Positions 38,161 through 50,212 of a stretch of DNA of 64,000 bases are shown here, one piece after another. The position numbers and the translations under genes were made by a program. Position 1 is the stretch's first letter. Each line of letters starts with the position of its first letter. The notes under the pieces are model-generated. The model did no database searches. It was not told the DNA's origin and saw nothing but the letters and a program-made list of their open reading frames with translations. Origin of the DNA: Chelonoidis abingdonii (lineage: Eukaryota; Chordata; Testudines; Testudinidae); the NCBI RefSeq assembly GCF_003597395.2, contig NC_133770.1, forward strand, positions 82,684,055-82,748,054, written 5' to 3'.

Positions 38161-38616
38161 TTGAGATGAGAGTGCTGTCCAAAGCCATCAAGATGGAGCA
38201 CTCTGGGATAGCTCCCGGAGGCCAATACCATCAAATTGTGTCCACACTTCCCCAAATTCAACCCAGCAGGGTCAATTTCAGTGCTAATCCCCTCATTGGG
38301 GAGGAGTACAGAAATCAATTTTAAGAGCCCTTTAAGTCGATAAAATGGCTTCATTGTGTGGAAGGGTGCAGGATTAAATCTGCTAAATTAACCTGCTAAA
38401 TTAACACTGCTAAATTCAACCTAAACTTGTAGTGTAGACCAGAGCTTAGAGTTTGCAGCTTCAGGAGATTCTGAAGTTTGAACTGTTTCTGATTGTTCTG
38501 AGAGGACAATCCTTTCTTCAAGTTGCTATGAAATTAGTCCTGGAACTGCAGCTTCACTTTCCTTGTGCTTGTGCTATTATTCGCATGTTTTAAGTATCTA
38601 GAGTTTCAGGCTAAGC

Positions 38617-38922
38617 CGGGGTAGGAAACCTATGGCACTGGTGCCAAAGGCAGCACACAAGCTGATTTTCAGTGGCACTCTCACTGCCCAGGTTCTGGCC
38701 ACTGGTCTGGGGGGCCCTGCATTTTAATTTAATTTTAAATGGAGCTTCTTAAACATTTTTAAAACCTTATTTACTTTACAACAATAGTTGAGTTGTATAT
38801 TATAGACGTATAGAAAGAGACCTTCTAAAAATGTTAAAATGTATTACTGGCACGCAAAACCTTAAATTAGAGTGAATAAATGAAGACTCAGCACACCAAT
38901 TCTGAAAGGTTGCTGACCCCTG
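38617..38922. mobile_element. hAT-type MITE, perfect 8-bp target duplication
   Basis: Ends CGGGGTAGGAAACCTATGGC and AGGTTGCTGACCCCTG are imperfect inverted repeats (the usual CAG start has decayed). GGCTAAGC is exact on both sides (38609-38616 and 38923-38930). 306 bp with an AT-rich centre. Confidence 0.9.
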
Positions 38923-38934
38923 GGCTAAGCATTG

Positions 38935-40980
38935 CGTTAAATCAGAATAAATATCTGGCTGAGTTACTTGGGTTTCTTTTTGGCATTCTGTTTCTGAATC
39001 CCTGTTTGACCTCTGTTGAGAATGGGATACTTTTTGTTGTTTGTTTGTTTTTTCCTTACCAGATTTCATAGTGGCTTTTTCTTTCTTATTATATTTTGCT
39101 TTAATTACAAATAGTGAAAGCCAGAAATGACTTGGTTCATCTAGTCCAGCCTGTTGCCTTGTATAGGATTCCTGAATACTTCATTTCCAGGTCTGGTGCC
39201 TTAAACCTCCCTCATTTCTTTGAGTTTTGGTTTGGTTTGGGTTTTTTTGTTCCTGCCTCCCTCGATCCACTTGTTTCTTAATGTCCAGCCTACAATTACC
39301 TAGCTTCAGCTATTATTACATGATGGGTTTTTTTTAAACAAATAAGGGTATAACCCTGCAAACTCTTAGTCACAAGGTTGTCTCTACCCATGTCAGATGT
39401 CCTGTTGACTTCAATGGTCCTATTTCCATAAAAATTGGTTTTCTGAGAGGGTGTGCAGGATCAGGCCTTAATACCCTTCCATTAAAGTCTTTACAGGGCA
39501 TGTTTTGACTCTGTTCTGTTCTCCCACTCCAGCCACCAGACTTGCCCCTGCCCTCCCACCAGACTACATACATTCTGGGCCTGATCTTAAGATATGCCCA
39601 AGCCTTGCTTAGCCCAAAACCCAAGAAGGGGGAGAGGTAAAGGTGGCTGATTCCCTCAGGTAGCCAGAAACTGAGGTGGTGCCTGTGGTAATTTAGAGCA
39701 CGGATCTAACAATATCAGGTTCTGTCCCATGACACATCCTGAGTGCAAGCTCTGTAACTGATGGAGACCCCGGCTGCCTGTTTAGGGTAGCTTTACAGAG
39801 CCTTTGCACCATGGGAGTGGTGCAAAGAGGCCTCCTTGTGGGGCAACATCTGGCCTTCTGCTTCCATCCTCAAATGTATAACCTCCAATTCATGTATCAG
39901 CTTTAGTGCCCTTCTTTGTAGTCCCTTCTATTTATCTCTGCTGAATGCTGGGGAAGGGAAACCAGAACGTCTCCACAATATTTCAGGTGCTCAGATAGCA
40001 ACGAATGTGAAATAATAATTGTAAGCTCTTTAGCAAATACAATTATGAAGTTAAAAATGTTCCCCACAGCAGTTTAGCCAGCCTCTGGGAAGGGTTAGCT
40101 AGTCCGATGCAGCTCTGTATTGTGTTAGATGGGTTGCTGTTACAAACACTGGAGGGCAGCAGAATAAATACGGCTAAGGATTTAAGCACCAAACAATAGA
40201 AATGAGCTGGATTCTGAATTACCGTAGCTTCCTCCCACAGTAAAGTCAATACAGTGACTTAGAAAAATACCACATGCCAAAGTACCTCTTTCTGTAAAAA
40301 GCATAGGTGCCGGAACTAAGGGTACTGGTTTGAAGTAGCAATAACAACCTAAATATATGGTTTCTGCCTTCAACACTTCCACTATGAAAATTGTTCCAGC
40401 ACCACTGGTAAAAAAATAAATTCAGTGAGTAAGAATTGCTTTCCCAACCTGTAGTAAGCCTTTTAAAAGAACTGTCCGCTTACCTCCCTCTTGCAAGAGA
40501 GTTCATTCAATCGCAAGTCCTATTGTTTTCGTGATGGTGAAAATACACTAGAAATAACCACTTTGCAAATTATCTTAGGTTTGAAAAATTAACAAAGGTA
40601 CCTTTTTGTAATGAAGAGTAACAGCCCCAGCCAGGTGCAAGGAGGATGAAAGTGAGTCTATTGCTGGGTTCTTCATGTCTGGCTATTTGCAAATGGGGGA
40701 AAGATTGCAAAAATCCCTCTTCTGTTGTGCCACAGACACAATCACACATACGGACTCACACAGTCCTTGTGCTCCTAGAGTGCAAGGATAGCTTCTGCCA
40801 AGCAGTGCCAAAGGAGGCAGGGAGGAGCAGTGTTGGGGCAAGGCCATCACTCCACCAGTGCCCCTCTTCATCCCAGCTGGGCTCTGTGAAGAGAGCACAT
40901 GCTGCCCCTTGCCAACACATGCCAGAGATGTTGCTCCAGCATTCATTGCATTGGGAGTCCAGGAGGACTTCTTAATTTTA
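38935..40980. other. Intergenic DNA, no gene seen
   Basis: Only a palindromic-type fragment at about 39,349-39,470 (AACCCTGCAAACTC at one end, TGCAGGATCAGGCC at the other, GTTGACTTCAATGG inside) can be suggested. No conserved coding signal. Confidence 0.45.
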
Positions 40981-40999
40981 GCTGTAAATATACTTATAT

Positions 41000-41237
41000 A
41001 AACACAGTGAGTTCATGGAGGATAAGTCCAGCAATGGCTATTAGCTGGGATGGACAGTGATGGTTTTCCTAACCTCTGTTTGCCAGAAGCTGGGAATGAG
41101 CAACAGGGAATGGATCACTTGATGAGTACATGTTCTGTTCATTCCTTCTGGGGCACCTGGCATTGGCCACTGTCAGATGACAGGATAGTGGGCTAGATGG
41201 ACCTTTGGTCTGACCCAGTATGGCCGTTCTTATGTTC
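41000..41237 (+). mobile_element. CR1 3' end fragment
   Basis: TTCATGGAGGATAAGTCCAG, CTCTGTTTGCCAGAAGCTGG, GGGCTAGATGGACCTTTGGT and CTGACCCAGTATGGCCGTTC are the turtle CR1 tail. Better preserved than the copy at 32 kb. Confidence 0.88.
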
Positions 41238-41337
41238 AGTATACTTTTAAAGCTGGGTTCTTCTTTGCAGACAGGCAGAGGCACCCAGTTTCCAGCTACT
41301 GGAAAACATCCTAAGCCAGCGTTGCAGTGAACCCATT

Positions 41338-42217
41338 TGTCAAGGCTGATTCCCAACTCTGGCACTTTGAGTTCGGGAAGGGGGGGGGGGGGCGCAAGGA
41401 CCCTAAACATTAATACTAGCCACTCCAGGCATGTATTAAACTCCCAAGGTTACAGCTTTTCTCTGACCTTGGATGAGTAGATGCTGCCACCCCCCAAGGG
41501 CAAAAACCCCTTTGAGAACCCAGGAAGGTGCACTTGGGAATTCCTTTCTGTCGGGTGGCCTCAAGCCCTTTCACCCCCTCTCCGGGGAAGAGCTGAGAAA
41601 GAAAACAGAGGAAATAAGCTGTTGCCACCAGCTAATTAAACAACATGTGCACAAACCTCTTAGGACACAAAATCCAATCTTGTTCTTAAAAAAGGTACAT
41701 TTTATTAAAAACAAAAAGAAAGAAAATACTTTTGAAAATTTAGGCCATTGTTAGATTTTAAAAAGAGCAAATACAAAAATTAAGAATCAAGAATAGCTTT
41801 CTTGAGGCCCAGCTTAAAAGTTACAAGCAAAATAAAAACATTTGGGGTTAGCACAGAGGAGTCCACAAGCCATAAAGAAATAAACAAGATAAACGTAATT
41901 GCATTTTCCTAGACATTTCCGGATCGGCTTACATATCTGATGACTTTTCATACCTGGCCCAAGGTTCTTACAGTATAGCTGCTCTATCCCTTCTCTCCAG
42001 GAGAGCAACACAGACAGACAAAGGGGAAGGTTTTTCCCAATTTTAAAAAGTTCTAGCCTTCTCATTGGCTCTTTTGGTCGGGTTCCCACTCCTTTCCTTT
42101 TACCTATGTAGGGAGACTTTTTAACTCTTTACAGGTAAAGCAAGTAGAGAACAACTAGTAAGAGCAACTTTATAACTAGATAACTGGCTGGCTGGCTGTT
42201 CATAAAAGGGAGCTACA
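41338..42217 (-). mobile_element. LTR-like element, minus orientation
   Basis: 880 bp. On the minus strand it starts TGTAGCTCCCTTTTATGAAC and ends CTTGACA. Flanks CCATT (41333-41337) and CCACC (42218-42222) agree at three of five positions, so the duplication is worn or absent. It shares the TTTACCTGTAAAGAGTTAA-type block with the elements at 11.8 and 48.2 kb. A 13-bp G-run is at 41,380-41,392. No internal genes. Confidence 0.65.
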
Positions 42218-43055
42218 CCACCCCCACAGTTCATTTATCACACCATTTATATAAAAATTGCCTCGTTACTGAGACTACTACTCATTACTCACTCATTCCT
42301 TGAGACTACTCCTAGTAGTCTCAAGCATGGAAGGGATGGAGACTAAGTTATCTTTTCAGTCTTAGAGGTGGCCCTTCCAGAACATGATACACACAAATCT
42401 GAAGAAACTTGTACTGTGGTTGTCCATGCCGTGTGTGTGCTATGAATAAATAGAGGCATGCAATTTACTAAGGCTGCTGAGCTAGAACTTTCACAAGAAA
42501 TGACATTACTGTAGAAAATATTAGTTATAAATTGTATAACTTCCCAATCATTGGGAATTAGCATGTGCAATACAGTATATGTAAGCAGATATTGCTACAT
42601 AGTGCTAAATGTACATACAGTATTGTTTATAAACCATGCCCACAAAATGTGGGGGGAGTGGGAAGAGCTATGACATAGCTGACCATTTATCAATTTCAGT
42701 GGAAAATTGTTTGGCAACTTTCATTGTCCAGGCAAATTTAGACAGATGAAAGGGTCGACTAAGCAATGATTATATATGTACATAAGTTCAAATAAATTAC
42801 TGAAAGCTTTCATGTTTTATCTGTTAAAATGCTTCTATGACTTTGGTTTAAAAGAAGGAAGAGTTTTAGAAGGATCAGAAGAGAGTGTCTCATTGGAATA
42901 AAATTACCCATGGAAATAACAATTTTTTTTTAAACTTCACAGAGAAACAAAGGTTTTTTACAGATGCAATAACCGTATCTCTGCAATAGGATTTTTAATA
43001 ACCAAAGGCAGAGGAAATGTGACTTTGCATGTAATGGCAACATTTTGATCATTCA

Positions 43056-43539
43056 CAGAGGTGAAAGTAAGCCGGTACGCCCCGGTATGGCATATCAACA
43101 AGAGCCGGTGCGCCAAACCAAGGCAGATCGGCTTCCCCAGCAGGAATGTAAAAGGTCTGGGACTCCCAGCAGCAGCTGGAGCCCCAGGCCCTCTAAATAG
43201 CCACTGGAGCCCTGCCGCCGCTACCCCAAAGCTACTGCAGTGGAGCCCCGGGCTCTTTAAAGCTCCGCCAGAGGCCTGGGCCCCCTCTGATGGTGATTTA
43301 AAGGGCCCAAGGCTCCACTGCAGTAGCTGGAGCCCTGGACCTTTTAAATCACCCCTGGGGCTCCCAGCTGTCTCTGCAGCTGGTAGCTCCAGGGGTGATT
43401 TAAAGGGCCCAGAGCTCTCAGCTGCTGCTACCGCAGCCCCACCAATTCCAGTAGAGGTCACGCCTCTTCTGGTTGTGTCCCTGCCACCTCCTAAGGACTC
43501 TGGAATAGTGATAAGTCCTTTAAGTTACTTTCACCCCTC
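43056..43539. mobile_element. hAT-type element, perfect 8-bp target duplication
   Basis: Starts CAGAGGTGAAAGTAAGCCGG and ends AAGTTACTTTCACCCCTC (last base altered). ATCATTCA flanks both ends exactly (43048-43055 and 43540-43547). 484 bp, GC-rich, with repeated GATTTAAAGGGCCC and GGAGCCC motifs; the long frames on both strands are readings of these. Confidence 0.92.
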
Positions 43540-43576
43540 ATCATTCATAACTTTTTCCCACAAGAGGCTTATTTCA

Positions 43577-43758
43577 TAGAATATCAAGGTTGGAAGGGAT
43601 CTCCGGAGGTCATCTAGTCCAACCCTCTGCTCAAAGCAGGGCTAATCCCCAGACAGATTTTTACCCCAGTTCCCTAAATGGCCCCCTCAAGGACTGAACT
43701 CACAACCCTGGGTTTAGTAGGCCAATGCTCAAACCGCTAAGCTATTCCTCCCCACCCC
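43577..43758 (-). mobile_element. tRNA-derived SINE with CR1-like tail (Cry type)
   Basis: On the minus strand the head reads GGAATAGCTTAGCGGTTTGA, GCATTGGCCTACTAAACCCA, GGGTTGTGAGTTCAGTCC, with A- and B-box-like parts of a tRNA. The tail GATGACCTCCGGAGATCCCT, then TCCAACCTTGATATTCTA, is like the CR1 3' end. ATTTCA flanks (43571-43576 and 43759-43764). This family is a known mark of turtles. Confidence 0.9.
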
Positions 43759-43764
43759 ATTTCA

Positions 43765-46700
43765 AACAGCAGTAACCTACTAATGCTATTCTAAGCAAAA
43801 TTAGTTAATAGTTTCCTGTTAGCAGAACACAAGTGGTGGTGTGTGAGGGCTGATTTCTTCATATTCTAGAAAAGAGCTAAACTGTGTCATCTATTTTCTG
43901 ATTTGTGAGGGTTTCCCCTCCCCTAATATCCATTTAAACCAAGCAGTGTCATTAGGAGTCTCTTTCTTTTTCCAGTGTTTGGCCAAATATCACTCTATTG
44001 CTCTCAGAAAGTGTGAAATTAGTCCAGAGTATTTCATCAGGTAGGTTCCGATCAGTAGGGACTCCAGAATGTTGAGGGGCAGTCTGTATACACCTATCTC
44101 AAAGATAAAGTAGAAGATTTGCACAAAAGTCAGCCACCTCTGGGCATTCCTATCAGATATGAAGGGAAAATGCCATTGCTTCTACATTCCTTCCAGAAAG
44201 CATGTAAATAATCAACAGATTTATTTCTTTTTAAACAAGAAGAAATGAAATGTATCAGCGGATCATCATGTAGCAGAGTTCCATTACATCAAGTACCTGG
44301 GCAAAAAACTCGCCTGCGCGCTTTTGAAAACTTAACCCACAGGGAGCATGTATGTGTAGTTCTGAAGTACTATTTATACTGTCAGCTCTCTCATCACAAA
44401 CACACGTTGAAGTTAGAGGACATCTTTCACAAGCTTTAACTTCAGTCCCATGTTCGGGAGCTAGTAAGTGCTGCCAGTGGACTCTCCTCACGCACGTTCC
44501 CAAATTGTGTTTAAATTGGAATTTCAGTACAAATATAAAATGAACAACATGTTATTGGTAAATGCAGGTGTCAATTAAAATGAGAGCTTACCCATATAAA
44601 TCAGAGTGGGAGAACAATCTGGGCATTTGGGAATTGCATAAATGTACATGACATCCAAAAGGGGATGCCAAGTACTTGGCCTTGTCAGAGTTAATAGATT
44701 ATTTTTTCCATTTAGGCTATAAACACCATGTTTCTTGTTCAATCCAATAATTAAGAGTCATCTTATTAACTATCATCATAACAACTCAGCATGTTTATAC
44801 ATTGAGTTTAAGCCAATATTTTAAGGGTTTCTAAGCAGTTTCTTTTAAGGATTCCATAACTGATACATTATACTTTTTCTCTTCTTATTCTGCTAATATG
44901 TTTCCATATTTTTTGTATTGTAGGTAATTCTCACATTACAGGGCAAGCTGATGTTTCTGCTGTATGGCATTTGGGACATTTAAACATAGCTATTCTGGCG
45001 TATAATTTAGGACAAATCAATCCGTGTTTCACACGCAGTTGTTATGGGGCTTATTTTGTTACAGGTGGATGCTTTATACATGTTGGATGTGACCTGGTTC
45101 TATTCTTCAGCAGTAATTTCAGTTTACTTTTCATTTTGCAGTTTCCTCATGCCACTGAGCCAATATGTTAGATAATCATCTCTTAGTAGTTTATAACATC
45201 TGCTAGTCAATTTAGAAGTGATAGAGCTGCACAGCTTCATTTCTTCAACGAGCGAGAAGTGATTGGTTTTCCTTTTTTGGTAAAGATGCAGTGATGGGAA
45301 GGCAATGCAGACTGCCCTGGTGGGGAGACGTTGCAATGATTCAATCTCTACTGCTCCCATCCAGGAAGATATGTAGACCAGAGAAAATAAGCTTTGTCTG
45401 TCTTGTATCAATTAGATGGGATTTGGACTTGATATGGGGGCCTTGCAGGCGAGGTCCGGGGCATGGTTAAAATGGAGATATTTATATGCACTATGTACTC
45501 TACATAAATACAATTCAGTCCCTGACCCAAAGATCTTATGGTCTAAGGATGATTAAGTTTATGCATGTCAGTAGTCCCACTAAACCTGGGGCCTAATGAA
45601 GACAGGACAGAACAAGGAAAGACAAGTGAAGAAGAGTAAGGCGCAGAGGTTACTCATACAAGCCCATGGACTTGATCCTATGCTGTACCCTAGCTGTTTT
45701 GGAGCTCTGGAACAAAGTAACCTCATTCTCTCACCTGAAAGAAGCACCTCCTTGAGCTGCTTCTAAAAATTCCTGCTGGGATTTAACAGACAATAAAAAG
45801 TGGTTGGAGAAGGACTCTGCTAGGAATATCACTAGGTGAGGTGCAGTGGGGCTGCAGGCCCGTCCAGGGCACATCAAAGACCTGTACTGCCCATCTCAAG
45901 GTGGGAAAATCAAGTTTTGTGTACCTGCAAGAGAAGAAAGTGATTGCACATCATCATAAGAATGGCTTAGCCTCCAAGAACTGAAAAACGCAGTCTCTGG
46001 TGAGAGAAGAAAGATCAAAGATCTGTCAACTTAAGCAGGCACAAAATGATCTACTGGGTGACATTTCTTTTTCCTTTCCCTCATGGCCATGTGGCTCTTT
46101 TCTCGTTCCCAATGAGTGTCGCAGCCTGACATCTACTCCCTACAAATCAAAAGCTGCATTGATAAATATCGTTTCAGCTGGCTACTTCTATGCACATAAA
46201 AATCATTAATAATGGTAAATGGGTTCCATCTCAGTTACTTTGTCATTGCAGGTTTGTTAGATTTATCCAGAACGGAAATGGCAGCACAGTTCCGCTATTT
46301 TAAAAGTGAAAAGAACTACAAGAATAGTGGTTTTTAACTCTTGAGAATTTCAGTTACATTGGGGAATGCAGAGGACTTCTAAGGTAGGCAAAATACCTCC
46401 ACGGGCACCGGCAGGGAGAGTGATGGTCAGGAGCAACTCCTCTCCCTCCTTTTTAGAGCTGCAGAACGCACTCCTCCATTCCCAGCCTCAGGCTGCCCCA
46501 AGGGGCTGGGACTTGGACATACACCCTCCCCTACGCAACCATTTTGGATTGCAATTTTGTGGTCACACAAACAGTCTCTCTTCTCCCACAGCATTCATTG
46601 GTGCAAGAGCTAAAATGTTGACTGTCCTTGCACAAGTGCCTAAGGGAGGTTAATTAGCTTCCTGTGCTTTCTCATTCCTTGGAAATCTCCATAGAAGCTG

Positions 46701-48226
46701 TCAGAATCTGCCCTTATGTACTGATATTTACACTTATGGCAGCTATTTTCCTACAGTTAATTTATTGCACTCTTAATTTTTTCTCCATAGATGTCTTTTC
46801 CAGTGTTTTTGCAACTTCAGGGTGCCTTGTGTAGGTGAATGGAATTTGGGTTTGTGCCCTATTTATGTTTTGATTTTTAGTGGCACTGTATCACCAAAAA
46901 AGATCAGACCCGGTTCTAGGTACCTTGCTTCTGTACTGAAAGGTTCTGGGTTTTTAAATTTCTTTTCCTGTATATGTTTGACCTTAGAAAGTGTATTTAC
47001 TGCCTTCTTGTAAACTTGCTTAATGTAATTATTAAAAAGTTAATGAATTTGGACAAACCACAGAGAGAGTGAGTTCTTTTTCCAGTGATCTCGTACGTTT
47101 GAAATTTGAAAGAAGACAAAGTGTACAATCAATTACAGTAGGGAAGGCATGAAGTCTGCAGTGCTCTCTAACCTTTTGCTTTAGCTTACGCTCTTCAGCA
47201 CGTAAATGTCTCTTTTCTAATGGAGAGAACTGCAGAAACGCCACACCAGGGCAATCTCATTAACTAAACCTAGGCAAACTGAATGTTAATTCAGTTGAAT
47301 CCTCTTACCAGGTGGACAGCCAATTCATTTAATTAAACAGCTATTCTGATGGAGAATGACTTATAATGACAGAAAATACTGAACAGAGAAAAAATGCAGT
47401 AATAAAAACTATATTTGTTGCAGTTCATGTTTATTTGATCTTTATTATGGTTTTCTTTTTGGAAATTTCTTCATGAAAAAACTGGAGTTTGGCATTTCAG
47501 ATCTATTTAATCTCTTGATAAACATCACTTAACTTGTTGTGTCTCTGGCTGAATATACCCCTGTTAAGCAGTTTCATTATCATTAAGTACAATTATGTTA
47601 AACTAGCACCGTGGGAGATGTCCTGCTTAAGAATGCCCTAGTTAAGTGGCATGTACAGTGCCTGTAATTCTTTGTCCCAGGTCTCACATTGCACTTGGTT
47701 AGCATTTTCCTTCCATATATTTTGAGTTGCTTGCTTGACTTTTCATCACATATGTTCCTAATTACAAAGATGTGAAGGTTAAACAATAAACACACCAGAA
47801 TGCAGGAATGCTCTGGGATACTACCGCACCCTGCTGTGCTTATTATGCAAAAGTCTATTAATATAGGTCTAATATTTGGTGTGACTATACTATAAAATGA
47901 CCCATTTGGGTATTAAATTATTCATAAATGTGGTCTTTAAATAAAAAATGAGTTTTTGTCTTTTTTATATTATGTATCAAGAAGACATTTTTTTTAAAGG
48001 AGTGGAGATTGTTTCTGCTTGTATTTTACCTTAGAAATTCAGGTCTTGCCTACTGAGTTTTTCATAGAAGACTCTATGGACAACTGGAGAACTTTTATGG
48101 TTATGATATCAAAAGTTTCAAGGTGAAATCTGAGCAACTGAGAGAGGAAGGATTCTTTAGTCAAACTGCTAAACTATTTTCTGTTGTTTTTTTTCTGAAC
48201 ACTTGTTTAATACAAGAGCCTAATAA
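43765..48226. other. Intergenic DNA, no gene seen
   Basis: About 4.5 kb without recognisable exon, RNA gene or complete repeat. A fragment at 45,505-45,640 (AATTCAGTCCCTGACCCAAA, then GATCTTATGGTCTAAGGATG) resembles a common amniote repeat but I cannot set its borders. Confidence 0.45.
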
Positions 48227-48231
48227 CCAGT

Positions 48232-49112
48232 TGTCATAAAGCATAATTCCCAATTCTGAACCTTAGCGTCCAAAAGTGGGTGCCTGCATGAATCTCCAAG
48301 CTTAATTACCAGCTTGGATCTTATAGCGCTGCCACCAGACAGGAATTACAGTGCCTGCCTCACTCTGGTCTCCCCAAAACCTTCCCTGGGGGACCCCAAG
48401 ACTCAGATGCCCTGAGTCTACAACAAAGGGAAATAATCCCCTCCCCTTGTCTCCTCTTTATTTCCTCCCTGGCTTCCCCTCCCTGGATGGCCCTGGACAA
48501 TCAGCCTATTTCAATTCCTTGAATTGCAAAACAGAGAGATCAAGTTTCTTTCACCTCAGTCAGAGTCCCTGCAAAGGTAAGCTTTGCACTCTGACACAAA
48601 GAGATTTTCCCTTCCCCCCTGTTTCCTTCCTCCCCACCAATTCCCTGGCGAGTTTTAACTAGGAAAAAATCCAACAGGTCTTAAAAAGAAAGCTTTATAT
48701 AAAAAGAAAGAAAAAGACATAAAAATTATCTCTGTATCAAGGTAACAATATACAGGGTCAATTGCTTAAAAGAAAAATGAATAAACAGCCTTATTCAAAA
48801 AGAAATACAATTTAAACATTCCAGCAACTACACACATGTAAATACAAAAACAATATAAAAACCTATATTGTCTTATCCCTGTACTTACAACTGGGAAACA
48901 GAAGATTAGAAGCTTGAAGATAGAAAGATCCCTCTTAGAGCCGAGAGAGACTAGACAGGCGAGAGAGACAAAGGACACACACCCAAAAACTTCCCTCCCT
49001 GAGCTTTGAAAAATCCGGTTTCCTGATTGGTCCTCTAGTCAGGTGTTTGGTTCCCTTTGTTAACCCTTTACAGGTAGAAGAAACATTAACCCTTAGCTAT
49101 CTGTTTATGACA
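48232..49112 (-). mobile_element. LTR-like element, perfect 5-bp target duplication CCAGT
   Basis: 881 bp on the minus strand, starting TGTCATAAACAGATAGCTAA and ending TTATGACA. CCAGT is on both sides (48227-48231 and 49113-49117). It is related to the 11.8-kb element by the start and the ACCTGTAAAGGGTTAA block. The ends are also an 8-bp inverted repeat (TGTCATAA), longer than most LTRs need. Confidence 0.78.
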
Positions 49113-49689
49113 CCAGTGTGCTGAAAAGATGTCTGTGTTAAAGATTCACCATTCTCTCTTCCTTTATTTAAAGGCTGTGGGAGCTCTTTATTCCAGTTCT
49201 CTGGTCCATCAGCGAGACCTTCAGCAAAATCAGGGAAGACTTGATAATTCTATCTCTAGTTATGGTACAGAACAAAGAATCTTTAAATACTGTATTTCCG
49301 AATGTGCAATTGTGCATGATTTTGTTTAGAAGGGTATTTTAGGTAGCAATGTATCTCTGGAGTTTAAAGCTAATATTCAAGGTGAAAGAACTATAAGATG
49401 TGTCATCATTAACGAGATACTAATTGGGTAACGGTGAGACTGAGAAGTCAGTTGGTCAGAAGTATTGCTCTGAACCCTCCAAGGCTCAAATGCAATGGCA
49501 AATACACAAAGGTCCCAGTCGTGCCGGGTGCTGAGGACTTCCTTCCAGAGCTGATGCTCCCACTTCCAATCAAGTGTCTATGTCGGTTGTATGCCACCGT
49601 AAGATATCCCTGCATAAGGAGGCTCCTCAGCTGGTTACTTAAGCAGCCATAACAAGGCCAAGAATCCAGCCCTATGTCTGTCTGCTCTA

Positions 49690-50185
49690 TTCTTTGCTGA
49701 CTGTTTGTTTATTCTGCACCATTACAAGAGTTTCACTCACTGGTAAAATTTGTGCCTTATTTTTAATTTCTAATTTGTCTGGCTTCAGCTTCCAGTCACT
49801 GGTTCTGGTAATACTTTTTTCCAGGAGATTAAAGAGCCCTTTAATATCTGGTATTTTCTCCCTGGGAAGTTACTTATACACTATAATCAATTCACGTCTC
49901 AGTCTTCTTTTTGATAAACTAAACAAATTGAGCTCTCTAAGTCTCCTGGTGAGGCAATTTCTCCAGCTCTAGACTAATTTTTGTGTTTCATGTCTGCACC
50001 CTCTCCAGTTTTTCAACATCTGTTTAAAAATGTGGATCCAGAACTGTACGCAGTATTCCAGTACTGGTCTCACCAATGCTCTATACAGAGGTAAAATCAT
50101 TTCCATAGTCCTATTTCCCTATTTATACATCCAAGGATTGCTTTAGCCCTGTTTGTGACAGCATCGCACTGGGAGCTCCTGTTGT
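49690..50185 (-). mobile_element. CR1-like LINE fragment
   Basis: Antisense CR1 phrases are seen: GATAAACTAAACAAATTGAG, TCTCTAAGTCTCCTGG, CCACACCCTCTCC-like TGCACCCTCTCCAG, and CCAAGGATTGCTTTAGCCCT. No intact frame. Confidence 0.7.
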
Positions 50186-50212
50186 TGCTATTATTTTATT
50201 TATATTATTGTA

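Larger units (their letters stand above)
36437..38445. mobile_element. PIF/Harbinger DNA transposon remnant, 2.0 kb
   Basis: Inverted ends GGGTATGTGTACACTACGAA and TTGTAGTGTAGACCAGAGC, with TTA on each side (36434-36436 and 38446-38448). It carries both genes of the family as relics: transposase on the plus strand (37,199-37,516) and the Myb/SANT-like DNA-binding protein on the minus strand (38,160-37,670), in convergent arrangement. Both are broken, so the copy is dead. Confidence 0.92.

Noticed and set aside
43061..43579. 172- and 167-codon frames on opposite strands
   Set aside because: Fully explained by the hAT element at 43,056-43,539, with repeated GGAGCCC motifs.
43690..43758. tRNA gene on the minus strand
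   Set aside because: The tRNA-like head continues into a SINE body and CR1-like tail, and the anticodon arm does not form properly.
44930..45171. Possible exon after a T-rich tract (TTGTATTGTAG)
   Set aside because: The acceptor-like signal is not followed by conserved coding sequence or a donor in frame.
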